Notes: a model not told the origin generated them from the letters alone. A stretch of DNA of 64,000 nt from an uncultured Succiniclasticum sp. (GCA_900544275.1 UQUU01000006.1:1-64000); one strand, 5' to 3'. Shown: positions 38,553-47,901, counted from the first letter of the stretch. Numbers and translations are program-made.

Positions 38553-39382
38553 TACTTTTTATTTCCTTTTAACGCTTCACTTCGGGTCAGAACGGCTTCC
38601 ACCGCATTATACATGGCGCCTCGTACCGCCCCGTTTTCCAGCGCCTTAATGCCGGCAATGGTCGTGCCGCCGGGAGACGTCACCATATCCCGTAAGGCCG
38701 CAGGATGACTGCCGGTTTCCAACACCATCTTTCCCGCGCCGGCAAAAGTCTGCGCCGCCAGACGGATCGCTGCGGCTCTGGGCAGACCGGCCATTACTCC
38801 GGCATCAGCCAACGCATCAATCAGGACATACACATAGCCCGGACCGCAGCCAGATACCGCGGCCACCGCTTCGATATCTTTTTCTTCGATTTGCAGTGTT
38901 TCTCCGCAACAGGAAAAAATGGTATTCGCCGCCGCCAACACCTCCGGCGCAACACCCGGCCCCGGCGCAATCGCCGTCATGCCGACCCCCACTGCTAAAG
39001 GCGTGTTGGGCATCGTCCGTATCACAGGGTGTCCCGGGAAAAACCCGACAATTTTGGCAATGGGAACCGACCCCATAATTGATACGATAACCGCTTCAGG
39101 TGCCATCGCCCGGGCCAATTCTTCCGACAGGACGGAGTCCGCCATTTGCGGCTTAATGGCTATAATCACCATATCCGCGTCCCGCACCGCATCCCGGTTA
39201 TCCGTTACCCCGGTCACGCCGTAGGTAGCATGGAGATAAGCCGCCCGTTCCTGCCGATGAGCGCCCACATAAATCGCCGCCGGAACCATTAACTTCGCCC
39301 CGGTAATGCCCTTGATAATGGCTTCGCCCATGGCGCCGCCACCGATAAACGCCAGTTTTTTTAACTTCAGTTTCTTGGCCAT
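38552..39382 (-). CDS. proC: Pyrroline-5-carboxylate reductase
   Basis: Last step of proline synthesis, using NAD(P)H. The N-terminal Rossmann motif FIGGGAMGEAI is at 12-22, and the C-terminal dimerisation domain carries the conserved DMVTSPGGTTIAG. Length, 276 residues, is usual. The ATG overlaps sepF by 16 bases. It occupies the place that ylmG holds in many Firmicutes sepF-ylmH clusters; a proC-sepF neighbourhood is nevertheless seen widely. Confidence 0.95.
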   Translation of the reverse strand: MAKKLKLKKLAFIGGGAMGEAIIKGITGAKLMVPAAIYVGAHRQERAAYLHATYGVTGVTDNRDAVRDADMVIIAIKPQMADSVLSEELARAMAPEAVIVSIMGSVPIAKIVGFFPGHPVIRTMPNTPLAVGVGMTAIAPGPGVAPEVLAAANTIFSCCGETLQIEEKDIEAVAAVSGCGPGYVYVLIDALADAGVMAGLPRAAAIRLAAQTFAGAGKMVLETGSHPAALRDMVTSPGGTTIAGIKALENGAVRGAMYNAVEAVLTRSEALKGNKK

Positions 39383-39930
39383 GAGGGATCCCTTCTTTCC
39401 CCGCTATACAGTTCCGCTTCCGCATCAATATCTACATTGCGGGGCGCACAAACCAGAATATTCGGTCCGATCGTCCGGATGCTTCCGTTCAACGCATAAA
39501 TCGTCCCGCTGATAAAGTCCGTCAGACGTTTGCGTATCATCGGATCGGTCCGTTCAAAATTCACCACGACCGGCTGATCCCCCCGCAGATAATCTGCCAC
39601 TTTAGGCGAGTCATCAAAACTGGTAGGCTCCATCACCACCACTTTGATTTCCGTTGTCGCCGTCATCTGGATTGTACGGTTCGCGGCTTTACCCTTGCGT
39701 ACCCGGGAAAGCAGGCCTCGCTTCTGTTCCTGAGGAGGCGCTGTCGGAGCAGGCAGTTCTTCCTTTTTCACAGCTTCAGGTATTCTGCGGATACTGCGGG
39801 GCTTCGATGGTTTCTTCAGCTCTTCCTCTTCCCCGGCCTCTTCTTCCATGTCATCCAGATTGGCTGCATCGTCCGGGTCATATAACCCCAATGCATCCGA
39901 AATACGATCTAAAATTTTTTTCTTTGCCAT
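39367..39930 (-). CDS. sepF: Cell division protein SepF
   Basis: A membrane-associated partner of FtsZ that bundles filaments and tethers the Z-ring. The amphipathic N-terminus is followed by an acidic, charged linker (about 20-90) and the SepF core (about 95-187), with VVVMEPTSFDD and the GTIYALNGSI strand. The ATG at 39930 is chosen: GGAGG lies about eight bases upstream and MAKKKILDRI is a normal SepF start. The longer frame begins with TTG. Length is 187 residues. Confidence 0.93.
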   Translation of the reverse strand: MAKKKILDRISDALGLYDPDDAANLDDMEEEAGEEEELKKPSKPRSIRRIPEAVKKEELPAPTAPPQEQKRGLLSRVRKGKAANRTIQMTATTEIKVVVMEPTSFDDSPKVADYLRGDQPVVVNFERTDPMIRKRLTDFISGTIYALNGSIRTIGPNILVCAPRNVDIDAEAELYSGERRDPSWPRN

Positions 39931-40033
39931 GATTTCTTCCTCCGCCCGCAAAGGGCCTATAGATTAAACGCAGGCAAAACGCTGCGCCACAAAGCATTGT
40001 CAAATATTTTTTATTGCAACAACTATGTTGCCC

Positions 40034-40735
40034 TTAATAGCCCCGTTGACTATAATCCCGCTGTCCAAACAGACCGGTTCCCACACGGACGATGTTTGCT
40101 CCTTCTTCCACAGCTAACGGATAATCTCCACTCATCCCCATGGAAAGGCAATCCACTTCCGGTCTTTGTGCTTGCAAGGCACAAAAATACCGGTACCCTT
40201 GCCGGAACACTTCGCGGATTACCGCTTCCTCCTGTGTCTGGGGCGCAATGATCATAAGTCCCCGGACCCGTAAATGCGTAAAGCGGTCTAACTTCGCTAC
40301 AATGGCTTCATACTCAGCCGGAGCAAAACCGGTCTTCTGCGGCTCCTGCGCCACATTGATCTGGAGCAGGATATCCAGTACGCGATTCTGTTTTTCAGCT
40401 TCTTTATCCAGCGTCAGCAAAAGCTTTTCACTGTCTACCGATTCGATTAAATCAAACAGAGCCACCGCCTGTTTCGCCTTATTCGTCTGTAAATGACCGA
40501 TCAGATGCCATCGGCCCCGATGTCCGATCTGCTCCTGCTTTTGCTTCGCTTCCTGCACCCGGTTTTCGCCTACATTACCGATTTGCAGCGCTTCAATATC
40601 CAGGATCACCTGCGCCGGATGATTTTTTGTCACAGCTACAAGGGTCACATGATCACCGGTGACCTTTTTTTCTGTGCGTTTTGCCAGGGCCGCCGCAATA
40701 TTTTCCTGCACTTTTTGCAGATTCTCCGCCAGCAT
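40034..40735 (-). CDS. yggS: YggS/YlmE-family PLP-binding protein
   Basis: A single-domain alanine-racemase-barrel protein that controls pyridoxal-phosphate homeostasis; no catalytic activity is established. The PLP lysine is Lys37 in VAVTKNH. GENRVQEA, WHLIGHLQTNK and the phosphate-binding SMGMSGD complete the signature. The ATG at 40735 is preferred over a GTG nine bases upstream, which sits almost on the AAGGAAGG site. Length is 233 residues. It lies between pgeF and sepF, as ylmE does in Bacillus. Confidence 0.94.
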   Translation of the reverse strand: MLAENLQKVQENIAAALAKRTEKKVTGDHVTLVAVTKNHPAQVILDIEALQIGNVGENRVQEAKQKQEQIGHRGRWHLIGHLQTNKAKQAVALFDLIESVDSEKLLLTLDKEAEKQNRVLDILLQINVAQEPQKTGFAPAEYEAIVAKLDRFTHLRVRGLMIIAPQTQEEAVIREVFRQGYRYFCALQAQRPEVDCLSMGMSGDYPLAVEEGANIVRVGTGLFGQRDYSQRGY

Positions 40736-40868
40736 GAACGACACACCTTCCTTAGAAAATTTAATTATAAAAATACATAGTAAATTATATCATATATTGG
40801 GAAGATTTTGCAAAACAGCAACTTCTTACCTTTACAATTTAAACACAGCGAGCTGACCACCCGCGTTT

Positions 40869-41681
40869 TTAAGCAAGCGGCCTGCACAGGCAAACGCCCA
40901 TTCGTCCGGTCTTTCCCTGTTCATAACGATAGGAACAGAATAACTCGTGATTTTCATTGGTGCAGACGCCGGAATAAAAAATATGCTCTTGGGACAATCC
41001 CGCCTCCCGCAGCTGCTGCCCATTCACCTGCGCCAGATCCAGCCAATATTTTCCGCCCCCTTTGGGTTGGAAAAAACCTTCATAACCGGGCATTTGCTCC
41101 CGCACTACGTCATCCACCTCATAACAGCAGCCCCCGATACAGGGACCGATGGCGCCCAACAGATTTTCCCGGCGCACGCCAAACCGCTCCGCCATCGTCT
41201 TCACCGTTCTTTGGGCAATCCGACCGGCCGTTCCCCGCCAACCGGCATGAGCCAGACCAATCGTTCCCGTTGCCGGGTCCGCCAGAAGGATTGGCGTACA
41301 ATCCGCATAAAACAATAATAAAGGCACATTTGCCAGATTTGTTACCAATGCATCCGTATCGGCAATGGTAGTCGTCTGATCCAAAGCCCCGCGACCTATC
41401 TCAGCTTCCGTAACTACGGCCACCTTATTCCCATGAACCTGAGCACAGGTCGTAAAACGCCCGACCTGCACACCGATCGTCCGGGCAAAGCGAGAGCGGT
41501 TCCGCAACACCTTAGCCGGAGCATCCCCCACATGCAAAGCCAGATTCAGCATGCCCGGAATCAGCTCACTTTCCCCATGCAGCCGACAGGAACAAGCCGT
41601 CAGAAAACCGGCGGATGCAAAGGCCGGAAACTGCCCCCACCACAAATTGTTTTTTGACATCAAAACAAAGTCATTATGCAT
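40869..41681 (-). CDS. pgeF: Purine nucleoside phosphorylase / multicopper-like YlmD (PgeF, LACC1 family)
   Basis: Members act on purine nucleosides; the E. coli homologue has been described as a peptidoglycan editing factor that prevents misincorporation of serine in muropeptides. The family metal-site residues are visible in AQVHGN, YADCTPILL, HAGWRGT and GPCIGGCCYEV. Length is 270 residues. Its ATG directly follows the TGA of the radical SAM gene, so translation is probably coupled and no strong ribosome site is needed. It heads the ylmD-ylmE-sepF order. Confidence 0.9.
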   Translation of the reverse strand: MHNDFVLMSKNNLWWGQFPAFASAGFLTACSCRLHGESELIPGMLNLALHVGDAPAKVLRNRSRFARTIGVQVGRFTTCAQVHGNKVAVVTEAEIGRGALDQTTTIADTDALVTNLANVPLLLFYADCTPILLADPATGTIGLAHAGWRGTAGRIAQRTVKTMAERFGVRRENLLGAIGPCIGGCCYEVDDVVREQMPGYEGFFQPKGGGKYWLDLAQVNGQQLREAGLSQEHIFYSGVCTNENHELFCSYRYEQGKTGRMGVCLCRPLA

Positions 41682-43430
41682 TCAATTTCTTCTTTCTGTG
41701 CTAATTTTAGACTCACAAACACCACAACGACTACAGCCGTCAAAGCACATCGGCGTAAATTTCCCTTCAAAAGAGCGTTCTCTTTCCTGCAAAAGATACG
41801 TTTTCGTTACCCCCATATCCAGATGATCCCAGGGCAACGGCGCGTTTAAAGGAAAGCTGCGGCAGGCAAAATCCGCAGGGTCGATTTCAGCCCGCCTAAA
41901 CGCATCTTTCAAACCAATCTCTTCCCGCGCGGCAAGCAACAGCACGGCAGACAGTCTGCGGTCGCCCCTTGCTAACGCCGCCTGCAACACGGTTTCTTTC
42001 AACGACTCGGTCAGAAGACGGATCCGCCGTTCTTTTTTCAAACCGTTTTGCAATTGTTTAAAACGCTGTTTCAGTTCCTTTACTTCTTCCAGCGGCGACC
42101 ATTGATACGGCGTAAACGGTTTCGGCACAAACGCATTCACCGAAAGCGTCAGTTCCCCTTTATGTCCCAGTTCTTCCATACGAGCTCGCACCCGACAGAC
42201 CAGACGAATGATTTCTTCCACGTCTTCCTCTGTTTCTCCGGGCAGACCGACCATAAAATACAGTTTCACATGAGGCATCCCTGCCTGCGCCGCATATTCC
42301 ATGGCCTGATAAATATGTTCTTCCGTGATTCCCTTATTGATGGCCGCCCGCATTTTCGGGCTGCCGGCTTCCGGAGCCACCGTCATCGTGCGCTGCCCAC
42401 TGTTGGCCAGGGCCTGTACCAAAGGCAGATCCAGCGAATCCGCCCGCAGCGAAGCACAGCTGAAAGGCACTTCTTCCTCCATTAATGTACCTGTCAGCGC
42501 GCGGATCTCCGGATAATCGGAAACCGCTGCCCCCATCAGCCCCACCTTAGCCGTCTCTGCCGGCCGTTGACGGATATCCTGCAAGAGGCCTTCCAAATCT
42601 CGATTGCGCGGTCGGCGAAAACAATAGCCGGCCATGCAGAACCGACAGTGCCGCCCACAGCCCCGGGCCACTTCCACCAAAAACATATTGGCAAATTCCG
42701 TATAAGGCGAAATAATAGCCGAAGTATGAGGGAAATCATCAATCTCCCTGACCCACTGCCGTTGAATTTGTGCCGGCACCTTTTCCAGAAGAGCCAGCCC
42801 GGAAAAAGCGCCGTCCTCATTGTACTGCGCTTCATAAAACTGCGGTACATACACCCCCGGTAATTGCGCCACAGCCAACAGCATTTCCTTGCGGTTTTTC
42901 TTCTCCAGCCGCAGACGCTCCAGCTCTTCCAGCAAACGGGGCAATATTTCTTCCCCTTCGCCAATAATCACAAGATCCGCAAAAGCAGCCAGCGGTTCCG
43001 GATTAAACGAGGCACAGGGACCGCCTAAGATCACAAAAGGATCCTGCTCGCCCCGTTCCGCAGCCAGTAATTTAATGTGTCCCATGGACAATGCGGTGAG
43101 AAAATTCACGTAGTCCATTTCAAACGACAGACTGACACAGATATAGGGAAAATCAGCCAGCGGCCTTTGATTTTCCATTGAAAACAACGGGGTTTTTGTT
43201 TTTGCATATTCGGCACATCTGCGCAGATCCGGCAGAAAAAAGCGCTCACAGGCCCAGCCTTTTTGGTTTAACACCTGATACAGAATATGCAGCCCCAGGT
43301 TGGACATCCCCAGATGATAAGTATTCGGGTACAAAAAAGCCACCGGAGTACGAGACCCCGGGGCAAATATCTGTGTTCCGATCTCCGCAGCCAGAATCTT
43401 TCTGACCTCATTTTGCAAATTCCAGCTCAA
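41682..43430 (-). CDS. B12-binding-type radical SAM protein of unknown function
   Basis: The N-terminal part (about 1-180) resembles the B12-binding-like domain of radical SAM enzymes (LYPNTYHLGMSNLGLHIL, then VILGGPCASFNPEPLAAFADLVIIGEGE). The radical SAM core follows, with the cluster motif Cys258-x3-Cys262-x2-Cys265 and the glycine-rich MVGLPGETEEDVEE segment. The C-terminus ends in a Cys-rich stretch (CFDGCSRCGVCES). This layout matches an uncharacterised family widespread in Clostridia and Negativicutes, often close to a radical SAM/DUF2344 pair or ribonuclease G, neither of which is here. The substrate is unknown. Confidence 0.85.
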   Translation of the reverse strand: MSWNLQNEVRKILAAEIGTQIFAPGSRTPVAFLYPNTYHLGMSNLGLHILYQVLNQKGWACERFFLPDLRRCAEYAKTKTPLFSMENQRPLADFPYICVSLSFEMDYVNFLTALSMGHIKLLAAERGEQDPFVILGGPCASFNPEPLAAFADLVIIGEGEEILPRLLEELERLRLEKKNRKEMLLAVAQLPGVYVPQFYEAQYNEDGAFSGLALLEKVPAQIQRQWVREIDDFPHTSAIISPYTEFANMFLVEVARGCGRHCRFCMAGYCFRRPRNRDLEGLLQDIRQRPAETAKVGLMGAAVSDYPEIRALTGTLMEEEVPFSCASLRADSLDLPLVQALANSGQRTMTVAPEAGSPKMRAAINKGITEEHIYQAMEYAAQAGMPHVKLYFMVGLPGETEEDVEEIIRLVCRVRARMEELGHKGELTLSVNAFVPKPFTPYQWSPLEEVKELKQRFKQLQNGLKKERRIRLLTESLKETVLQAALARGDRRLSAVLLLAAREEIGLKDAFRRAEIDPADFACRSFPLNAPLPWDHLDMGVTKTYLLQERERSFEGKFTPMCFDGCSRCGVCESKISTERRN

Positions 43431-43440
43431 ACTGTATTCC

Positions 43441-44919
43441 TCACTTCAACTTCTTTTCCAGCAGATCGATCACGGTTTCCAACACCTTTAACCGGGCATA
43501 GTACTTGCTGTTGGCTTCCACAATGATCCAGGGCGCATAGTCCGTATTCGTCCGGGCGATCATCTCATTCACCGCAGCCTCATAGTCCGACCATTTAGCC
43601 CGATTCCGCCAATCTTCTTCCGTAATCTTCCACTCTTTTTCCGGATTTTCTTCCCGATCCTTAAAACGGCGGGCCTGCTCTTCCTGATCGATCTGAAGCC
43701 AGAACTTGGCCAAAACCATATTGGCTTCGGACCATTGTTTTTCCATTTCGTTTATTTCAGCATAACCCCGGCGCCAATCTACATCCGGCGTCAGTTTTTC
43801 GATGCGTTCCACCATGACCCGTCCGTACCAGGTCCGGTCAAAGATGGAGATTTCGCCCGGCGCCGGCACATTCTGCCAAAAACGCCAGAGGTAATGGTAC
43901 ATTCTTTCTACCGCATTGGGCGCAGCATAGGGATACACCGCAAAGCTCAGCGGATCCATCGCGGCAGTCAGACGACGGATGGCGCCGCCTTTTCCGGCCG
44001 CATCCCAGCCTTCAAAAGCAAACACGGCGGAAACCCCTTTGTAGAACGCTTCGGCCTGCAGTGCCCTGATCTTCTCCTGATATTTCTCCAACTTCTCCTT
44101 ATATGTGTCTTTGTCCACAGTTTTCGACAAGTCTACCTTACTCAACACATCATACGTTTTTTCATTTTCACTTTGGTTGGTCGACGGCTTTTTCGCTGCT
44201 TTGTCCGCAGTAAAAGCTTTTACCGCTTTATTAATCTCTTCCACCACCGTGGTAAAAACCTGATATTTTGCTACTTCCAGATCATCTCCGCTGATCAGAT
44301 GCCAGGGAGCATTTTCTGTATTGGTAGCTTCCATCATTTCACTGTAACATTTCTTAAACTTGTCATAGGAGCCCACTTCAGAATAAATCTCGTCATGGGG
44401 GCGCCAGGCTTTCGCCAAGGTACGCTTAATATCTTTCTCGTTGTTTTTTTGCTGCTCTTCAGACATATGAATGAAAAACTTCAAAAGACAATACTGTCCA
44501 TCCGTCAATTGTTTTTCAAAAGCATTGATATGTTCAAACGAAGTACTTACGGCCTCATTTTCTTTTTTTACTTTGATGGCATTTTTAAGATAATACCAGC
44601 TGTGGCGATAAACAGACATATTCCCCGGTTCCGGCAACTGCCGCCAGAACTTACTGAAAAAAGGCATCCGGCGGTCTTCTTCGTTGAATTTAGTCGAAGA
44701 ATAGACACGGAACCCGCGCGCATCCATAAACTGCATCATAGTTCCGACGATTTCGCTGCGGCGGGAATGGCGCCAACCCTCGATCACAAGAATCACCGGC
44801 ATCCCGGCTGCCCGCGCATGTCGCTGGACCCTCCCCAGCTCATACCCCAATTTTTCATCCAGAACCTCTTTTAACTCTTCTTTCTTCATTTTAGTTCCCA
44901 GATCCACCTGATTCAGCAT
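43441..44919 (-). CDS. Two-domain polyphosphate:AMP phosphotransferase (PPK2 class II)
   Basis: Uses polyphosphate to phosphorylate AMP to ADP. Two PPK2 domains lie in tandem. The C-terminal one is intact, with Walker A GWDAAGKGG (304-312) and the Asp of FDRTWYGR (360-367). The N-terminal one is degenerate: Walker A reads GWRHSRRS (48-55) and the matching Asp segment reads YRHSWY (104-109). This is the arrangement known for the Acinetobacter-type PAP enzyme. Start 44919 follows GGAGG and overlaps the preceding stop by one base. Length is 492 residues. Confidence 0.9.
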   Translation of the reverse strand: MLNQVDLGTKMKKEELKEVLDEKLGYELGRVQRHARAAGMPVILVIEGWRHSRRSEIVGTMMQFMDARGFRVYSSTKFNEEDRRMPFFSKFWRQLPEPGNMSVYRHSWYYLKNAIKVKKENEAVSTSFEHINAFEKQLTDGQYCLLKFFIHMSEEQQKNNEKDIKRTLAKAWRPHDEIYSEVGSYDKFKKCYSEMMEATNTENAPWHLISGDDLEVAKYQVFTTVVEEINKAVKAFTADKAAKKPSTNQSENEKTYDVLSKVDLSKTVDKDTYKEKLEKYQEKIRALQAEAFYKGVSAVFAFEGWDAAGKGGAIRRLTAAMDPLSFAVYPYAAPNAVERMYHYLWRFWQNVPAPGEISIFDRTWYGRVMVERIEKLTPDVDWRRGYAEINEMEKQWSEANMVLAKFWLQIDQEEQARRFKDREENPEKEWKITEEDWRNRAKWSDYEAAVNEMIARTNTDYAPWIIVEANSKYYARLKVLETVIDLLEKKLK

Positions 44920-45320
44920 TAAAATTCGTCCTCCTCCCACGCTTTAATGCCACGAGGCTTTCCCAACACAGCCGCTAATTTAAACCCTCGCGCTAAGTCT
45001 TCCCTGTCTAACGGACCGGCATTCATTTCTTTTAGTTCCTGTCCTGCATTGCCTATTTCCGTCCGGTCAATAGGGGCGTTATCATCCGCCAATGAACCTG
45101 ACGGCCTACCTTCGTAAGCCGACTCTCCTTCTTGCAGCACGGCCGCTTTCTCTTCCTTCTCCTGCGGCAACTTCTGCGGTGGCGGCAAAGGCGCCGAAGG
45201 CTGTTCTTTGTTCTGCCGCTTGGGGAAAAAGATCGCGGCCTCCCGCCGCAGTTGGCGAGCCAGTTCTTCTTCGCTCAGAGGACCATTCTGCCCCGTTGTC
45301 TTTCTTTCCGCTTCTGCCAT
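44919..45320 (-). CDS. Hypothetical protein, mostly disordered
   Basis: A 133-residue protein I do not recognise. It starts with a short helix-forming segment (SEEELARQLRREAAIFFP), has a Pro/Gln/Glu-rich middle (about 35-90), and ends in a compact motif (KLAAVLGKPRGIKAWEEDEF). Its stop overlaps the PPK2 start by one base, so it is translated with PPK2. The clean operon fit and the amphipathic ends suggest it is real, perhaps a lineage-specific accessory. Confidence 0.65.
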   Translation of the reverse strand: MAEAERKTTGQNGPLSEEELARQLRREAAIFFPKRQNKEQPSAPLPPPQKLPQEKEEKAAVLQEGESAYEGRPSGSLADDNAPIDRTEIGNAGQELKEMNAGPLDREDLARGFKLAAVLGKPRGIKAWEEDEF

Positions 45321-45443
45321 CCTTTTCTCCTTAGACCAAACAACTACTTACGTTTACGCTCTTGCGCCGTTACAGACAAAACACATCACATGCTATCCGG
45401 CCGCCGAAACAAATCACTTGTCTGTCGCATCCACCAAAACAGG

Positions 45444-46421
45444 CTACTTCTCTGTGGAATCTACCCCGGAAATAGACTGGCGCATTTTCGTATCCGCATT
45501 AATATTATTCATCCGGTAATAATCCATCACACCCAGACGCCCCTGCTTCAATGCCTCGGCCATCGCTTCCGGCACCTTTGCTTCGGCTTCCACGACCTTA
45601 GCCTTCATTTCCTGGGTATACGCTTTCATTTCCTGTTCCTTCGCCACTGCCATCGCCCGGCGCTGTTCCGCCTTGGCCTGAGCGATCCGCTTATCTGCTT
45701 CGGCCTGATCTGTCATTAAAACGGCGCCGATATTGCGCCCTACATCCACATCCGCAATATCAATAGAAAGAATCTCGAAAGCCGTTCCTTCGTCTAACCC
45801 TTTATCCAGGACGGTCTTGGAAATATGATCCGGCGATTCCAGCACATCCGTATGCATTTCCGAAGAACCGACGGTAGTGACAATGCCTTCGCCTACCCGG
45901 GCGATGACCGTAGCCTCACCCGCGCCGCCGACCAGTCGTTCAATATTCGCGCGTACCGTAACCCGTGCCTTGACCCGCAGTTCAATACCATTCTTGGCTA
46001 CCGCGCTGACCACCGGCGTTTCAATCACTTTCGGATTAACGCTCATCTGCACTGCTTCCAACACATCACGCCCGGCCAAATCAATCGCACAGGACCGTTC
46101 AAAAGTCAGAGGAATCTCTGCCCGATGAGCCGCAATCAACGCGTCTATCACACGATCCACATTACCGCCGGCCAGATAATGGGCTTCCAGCTGGTTGGAA
46201 TTCATGTCCAGCCCCGCCTTATTTGCCTTAATCAACGGCAGCACGATCTTATCCGGCGGTACCCGGCGCAGCCGCATCCCTACCAGATTAAAAATGCTGA
46301 TGTTGACTCCTGCCGCCAAAGCAGATATCCAGAGCCCCACCGGCACAAACTGGAAAAAAATAAAGACCGCAAGAATAATCAGTAAAATACTTGCGCTTCC
46401 ACCTAACAGTTGATTCAACAT
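45444..46421 (-). CDS. floA: Flotillin-like protein FloA
   Basis: Forms membrane microdomains that scaffold envelope enzymes. A hydrophobic hairpin or membrane segment (about 10-50) is followed by the SPFH-like region, an Ala/Glu-rich coiled coil (about 220-295) and a short end. In Bacillus floA lies after rpsU-yqeY-yqeZ; here the yqeZ/NfeD gene is absent from the expected place. The ATG at 46421 follows GGGAGG; the longer frame is ignored. Length is 325 residues. A TATAAT (46506-46501, minus strand) upstream and a terminator after yqeY suggest separate transcription. Confidence 0.93.
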   Translation of the reverse strand: MLNQLLGGSASILLIILAVFIFFQFVPVGLWISALAAGVNISIFNLVGMRLRRVPPDKIVLPLIKANKAGLDMNSNQLEAHYLAGGNVDRVIDALIAAHRAEIPLTFERSCAIDLAGRDVLEAVQMSVNPKVIETPVVSAVAKNGIELRVKARVTVRANIERLVGGAGEATVIARVGEGIVTTVGSSEMHTDVLESPDHISKTVLDKGLDEGTAFEILSIDIADVDVGRNIGAVLMTDQAEADKRIAQAKAEQRRAMAVAKEQEMKAYTQEMKAKVVEAEAKVPEAMAEALKQGRLGVMDYYRMNNINADTKMRQSISGVDSTEK

Positions 46422-46564
46422 CTCATACCTCCCTCGTATAATCAATCCCAGCCCTGCTGTTCATTTTTATTGAATTATTGCCTTGTATCATATTTATATT
46501 ATTATACTATTTTCTGCGCCTTGACGCTACCTAAACTGCCATTCCGGCAAAAGATTTCACGCAT

Positions 46565-46596
46565 AAAAATAACAGTGCCGTTTCCGACACTGTTAT
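46565..46596 (-). terminator. Terminator of rpsU-yqeY
   Basis: On the minus strand a stem of about 12 bases (ATAACAGTGTCG with CGGCACTGTTAT, one mismatch) encloses GAAA and is followed by a short T run, just after the yqeY stop. Confidence 0.8.
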
Positions 46597-46603
46597 CAGG
46601 GTT

Positions 46604-47059
46604 TCATTGTAGCAAGCTGCGTACCGCCGCATTAATACGTTTTCCGTCTGCGCGGCCCTGAACCTGCGGCATTACCGCTTTCATGACCTTCCCCATATCC
46701 TGAGGACCTGCCGCACCGGTGGAAGCGATGGCTTCCTGTACCAGCTTTGTCAACTCTTCGTCACTCATGGCAGCCGGTAAATAAGCCTTCAAAATTTCAA
46801 TTTCAGCTTGCGTCTGACCGATCAGATCCTGACGCTGCGCTTTAGTAAATTCCGCCAGGGAATCCTCACGCATTTTTACCGCTTTCATAATGACAGCCAA
46901 CACTTCATTTTCGGTAAGTTCAGCTTTGTTCTTACCGTTGATCTCCGCATTGCGAATGTCCGACCGCACCATACGAATGACCTCCAAACGGAGTTTACCC
47001 GCTTCCCGGTCTTTCATCGCCTGCTTCATATCAGCCATTAACTTTTCTTTTGTTGTCAT
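46604..47059 (-). CDS. yqeY: YqeY/GatB-like domain protein
   Basis: A 151-residue helical protein of the YqeY family, related to the tail domain of amidotransferase subunit GatB, which contacts tRNA. The exact role is unknown; a tRNA-linked function is inferred from the homology. The ATG at 47059 follows GGAGG by about nine bases; the longer frame starts with TTG. It follows rpsU by 15 bases, the conserved Firmicutes pair. Confidence 0.92.
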   Translation of the reverse strand: MTTKEKLMADMKQAMKDREAGKLRLEVIRMVRSDIRNAEINGKNKAELTENEVLAVIMKAVKMREDSLAEFTKAQRQDLIGQTQAEIEILKAYLPAAMSDEELTKLVQEAIASTGAAGPQDMGKVMKAVMPQVQGRADGKRINAAVRSLLQ

Positions 47060-47074
47060 CCGACCCGCCTCCAA

Positions 47075-47251
47075 TTATCTGGACTTACGCTTTCTGGCTG
47101 CTTCGGATTTTTTCTTGCGTGCAACACTGGGTTTTTCGTAATGTTCACGCTTTCTTACTTCGGAAAGAATGCCGGCCTTCTGGGTTGCTCTTTTAAAGCG
47201 GCGCAGAGCGCTTTCCAGGGACTCGCCTTTTCCCACTTTAACTTCTGCCAT
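47075..47251 (-). CDS. rpsU: 30S ribosomal protein S21
   Basis: A 58-residue basic protein starting MAEVKVGKGESLESALRRFK and ending in a Lys/Arg-rich tail, the normal S21 profile. It sits near the mRNA exit of the 30S subunit. A strong GGAGG site precedes the ATG at 47251, and a consensus promoter lies about 100 bases upstream. Confidence 0.97.
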   Translation of the reverse strand: MAEVKVGKGESLESALRRFKRATQKAGILSEVRKREHYEKPSVARKKKSEAARKRKSR

Positions 47252-47358
47252 CTGATCTCCCTCCCTCCACACACTTAGGGAAGTGTTAGGTAAGTTTTAT
47301 TGTCCATAAGGGTTTTAGAAGCATTTTTAGAAACACTTATACACAATTTCACTTAATC

Positions 47359-47387
47359 ATTATACTTCAAACAGGAGAGTCTGTCAA
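47359..47387 (-). promoter_or_regulatory. Consensus promoter of rpsU-yqeY
   Basis: On the minus strand: perfect TTGACA (47387-47382), a 17-base spacer and perfect TATAAT (47364-47359). The leader to rpsU is about 100 bases. The rest of 47252-47553 shows no gene. Confidence 0.88.
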
Positions 47388-47553
47388 TAAAAGTCGTAAT
47401 GAGGCCCGATGTAAAAACAGCCTGAAATTTCGCATACAGATTTAATATGATGAATAAGGCAAGAGAAAAAACTTCCCGCTCTTCACACAAAGAACGCCAA
47501 CATCTCTCCCGTTAGACAAAGGGAAAAAATTCGATCCCTCCTGCGCCGAAATT

Positions 47554-47901
47554 TTATTTTTCCGGCGGAAACGGAGGCCAGCCCATCGGTTTGCCTCCCA
47601 GCAAATGGATGTGCAAATGCTGTACAGTCTGCCCTCCATCTTCACCGGTATTAATCACCAGACGGAAGCCTTTTTCACGAATGCCCAATTCTGCCGCAAT
47701 CTGCCCTGCTTTCCCCAGCATGTAGCCGACCAAAGCCGGATCCGCTTCCGTCACATTGGCCGCATGCGCCTTGGGTACCAGCAACACATGGGTGGGAGCC
47801 GCCGGCTCTAAGTCACGAAAGGCCACCATTTTGTCGTCTTCATACACCTTGTCGGCCGGGATCTTTCCCGCTGCAATCTTGCAAAAAATACAATCTGACA
47901 T
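47554..47901 (-). CDS. hinT: HIT-family nucleotide hydrolase (HinT-like)
   Basis: A 115-residue histidine-triad protein that cleaves nucleoside phosphoramidates or adenylates. The triad HLHIH (His95, His97, His99) is near the C-terminus, and an N-terminal Cys4-x2-Cys7 pair is typical of zinc-binding bacterial HIT proteins. GGAGG lies upstream of the ATG. It sits between the low-GC AlbA_2 gene and rpsU. Confidence 0.95.
   Translation of the reverse strand: MSDCIFCKIAAGKIPADKVYEDDKMVAFRDLEPAAPTHVLLVPKAHAANVTEADPALVGYMLGKAGQIAAELGIREKGFRLVINTGEDGGQTVQHLHIHLLGGKPMGWPPFPPEK

Noticed and set aside
43735..44874. 379-codon open frame on the plus strand
   Set aside because: Antisense to the well-supported PPK2 gene; composition (His/Phe/Arg-rich) is that of a shadow frame.
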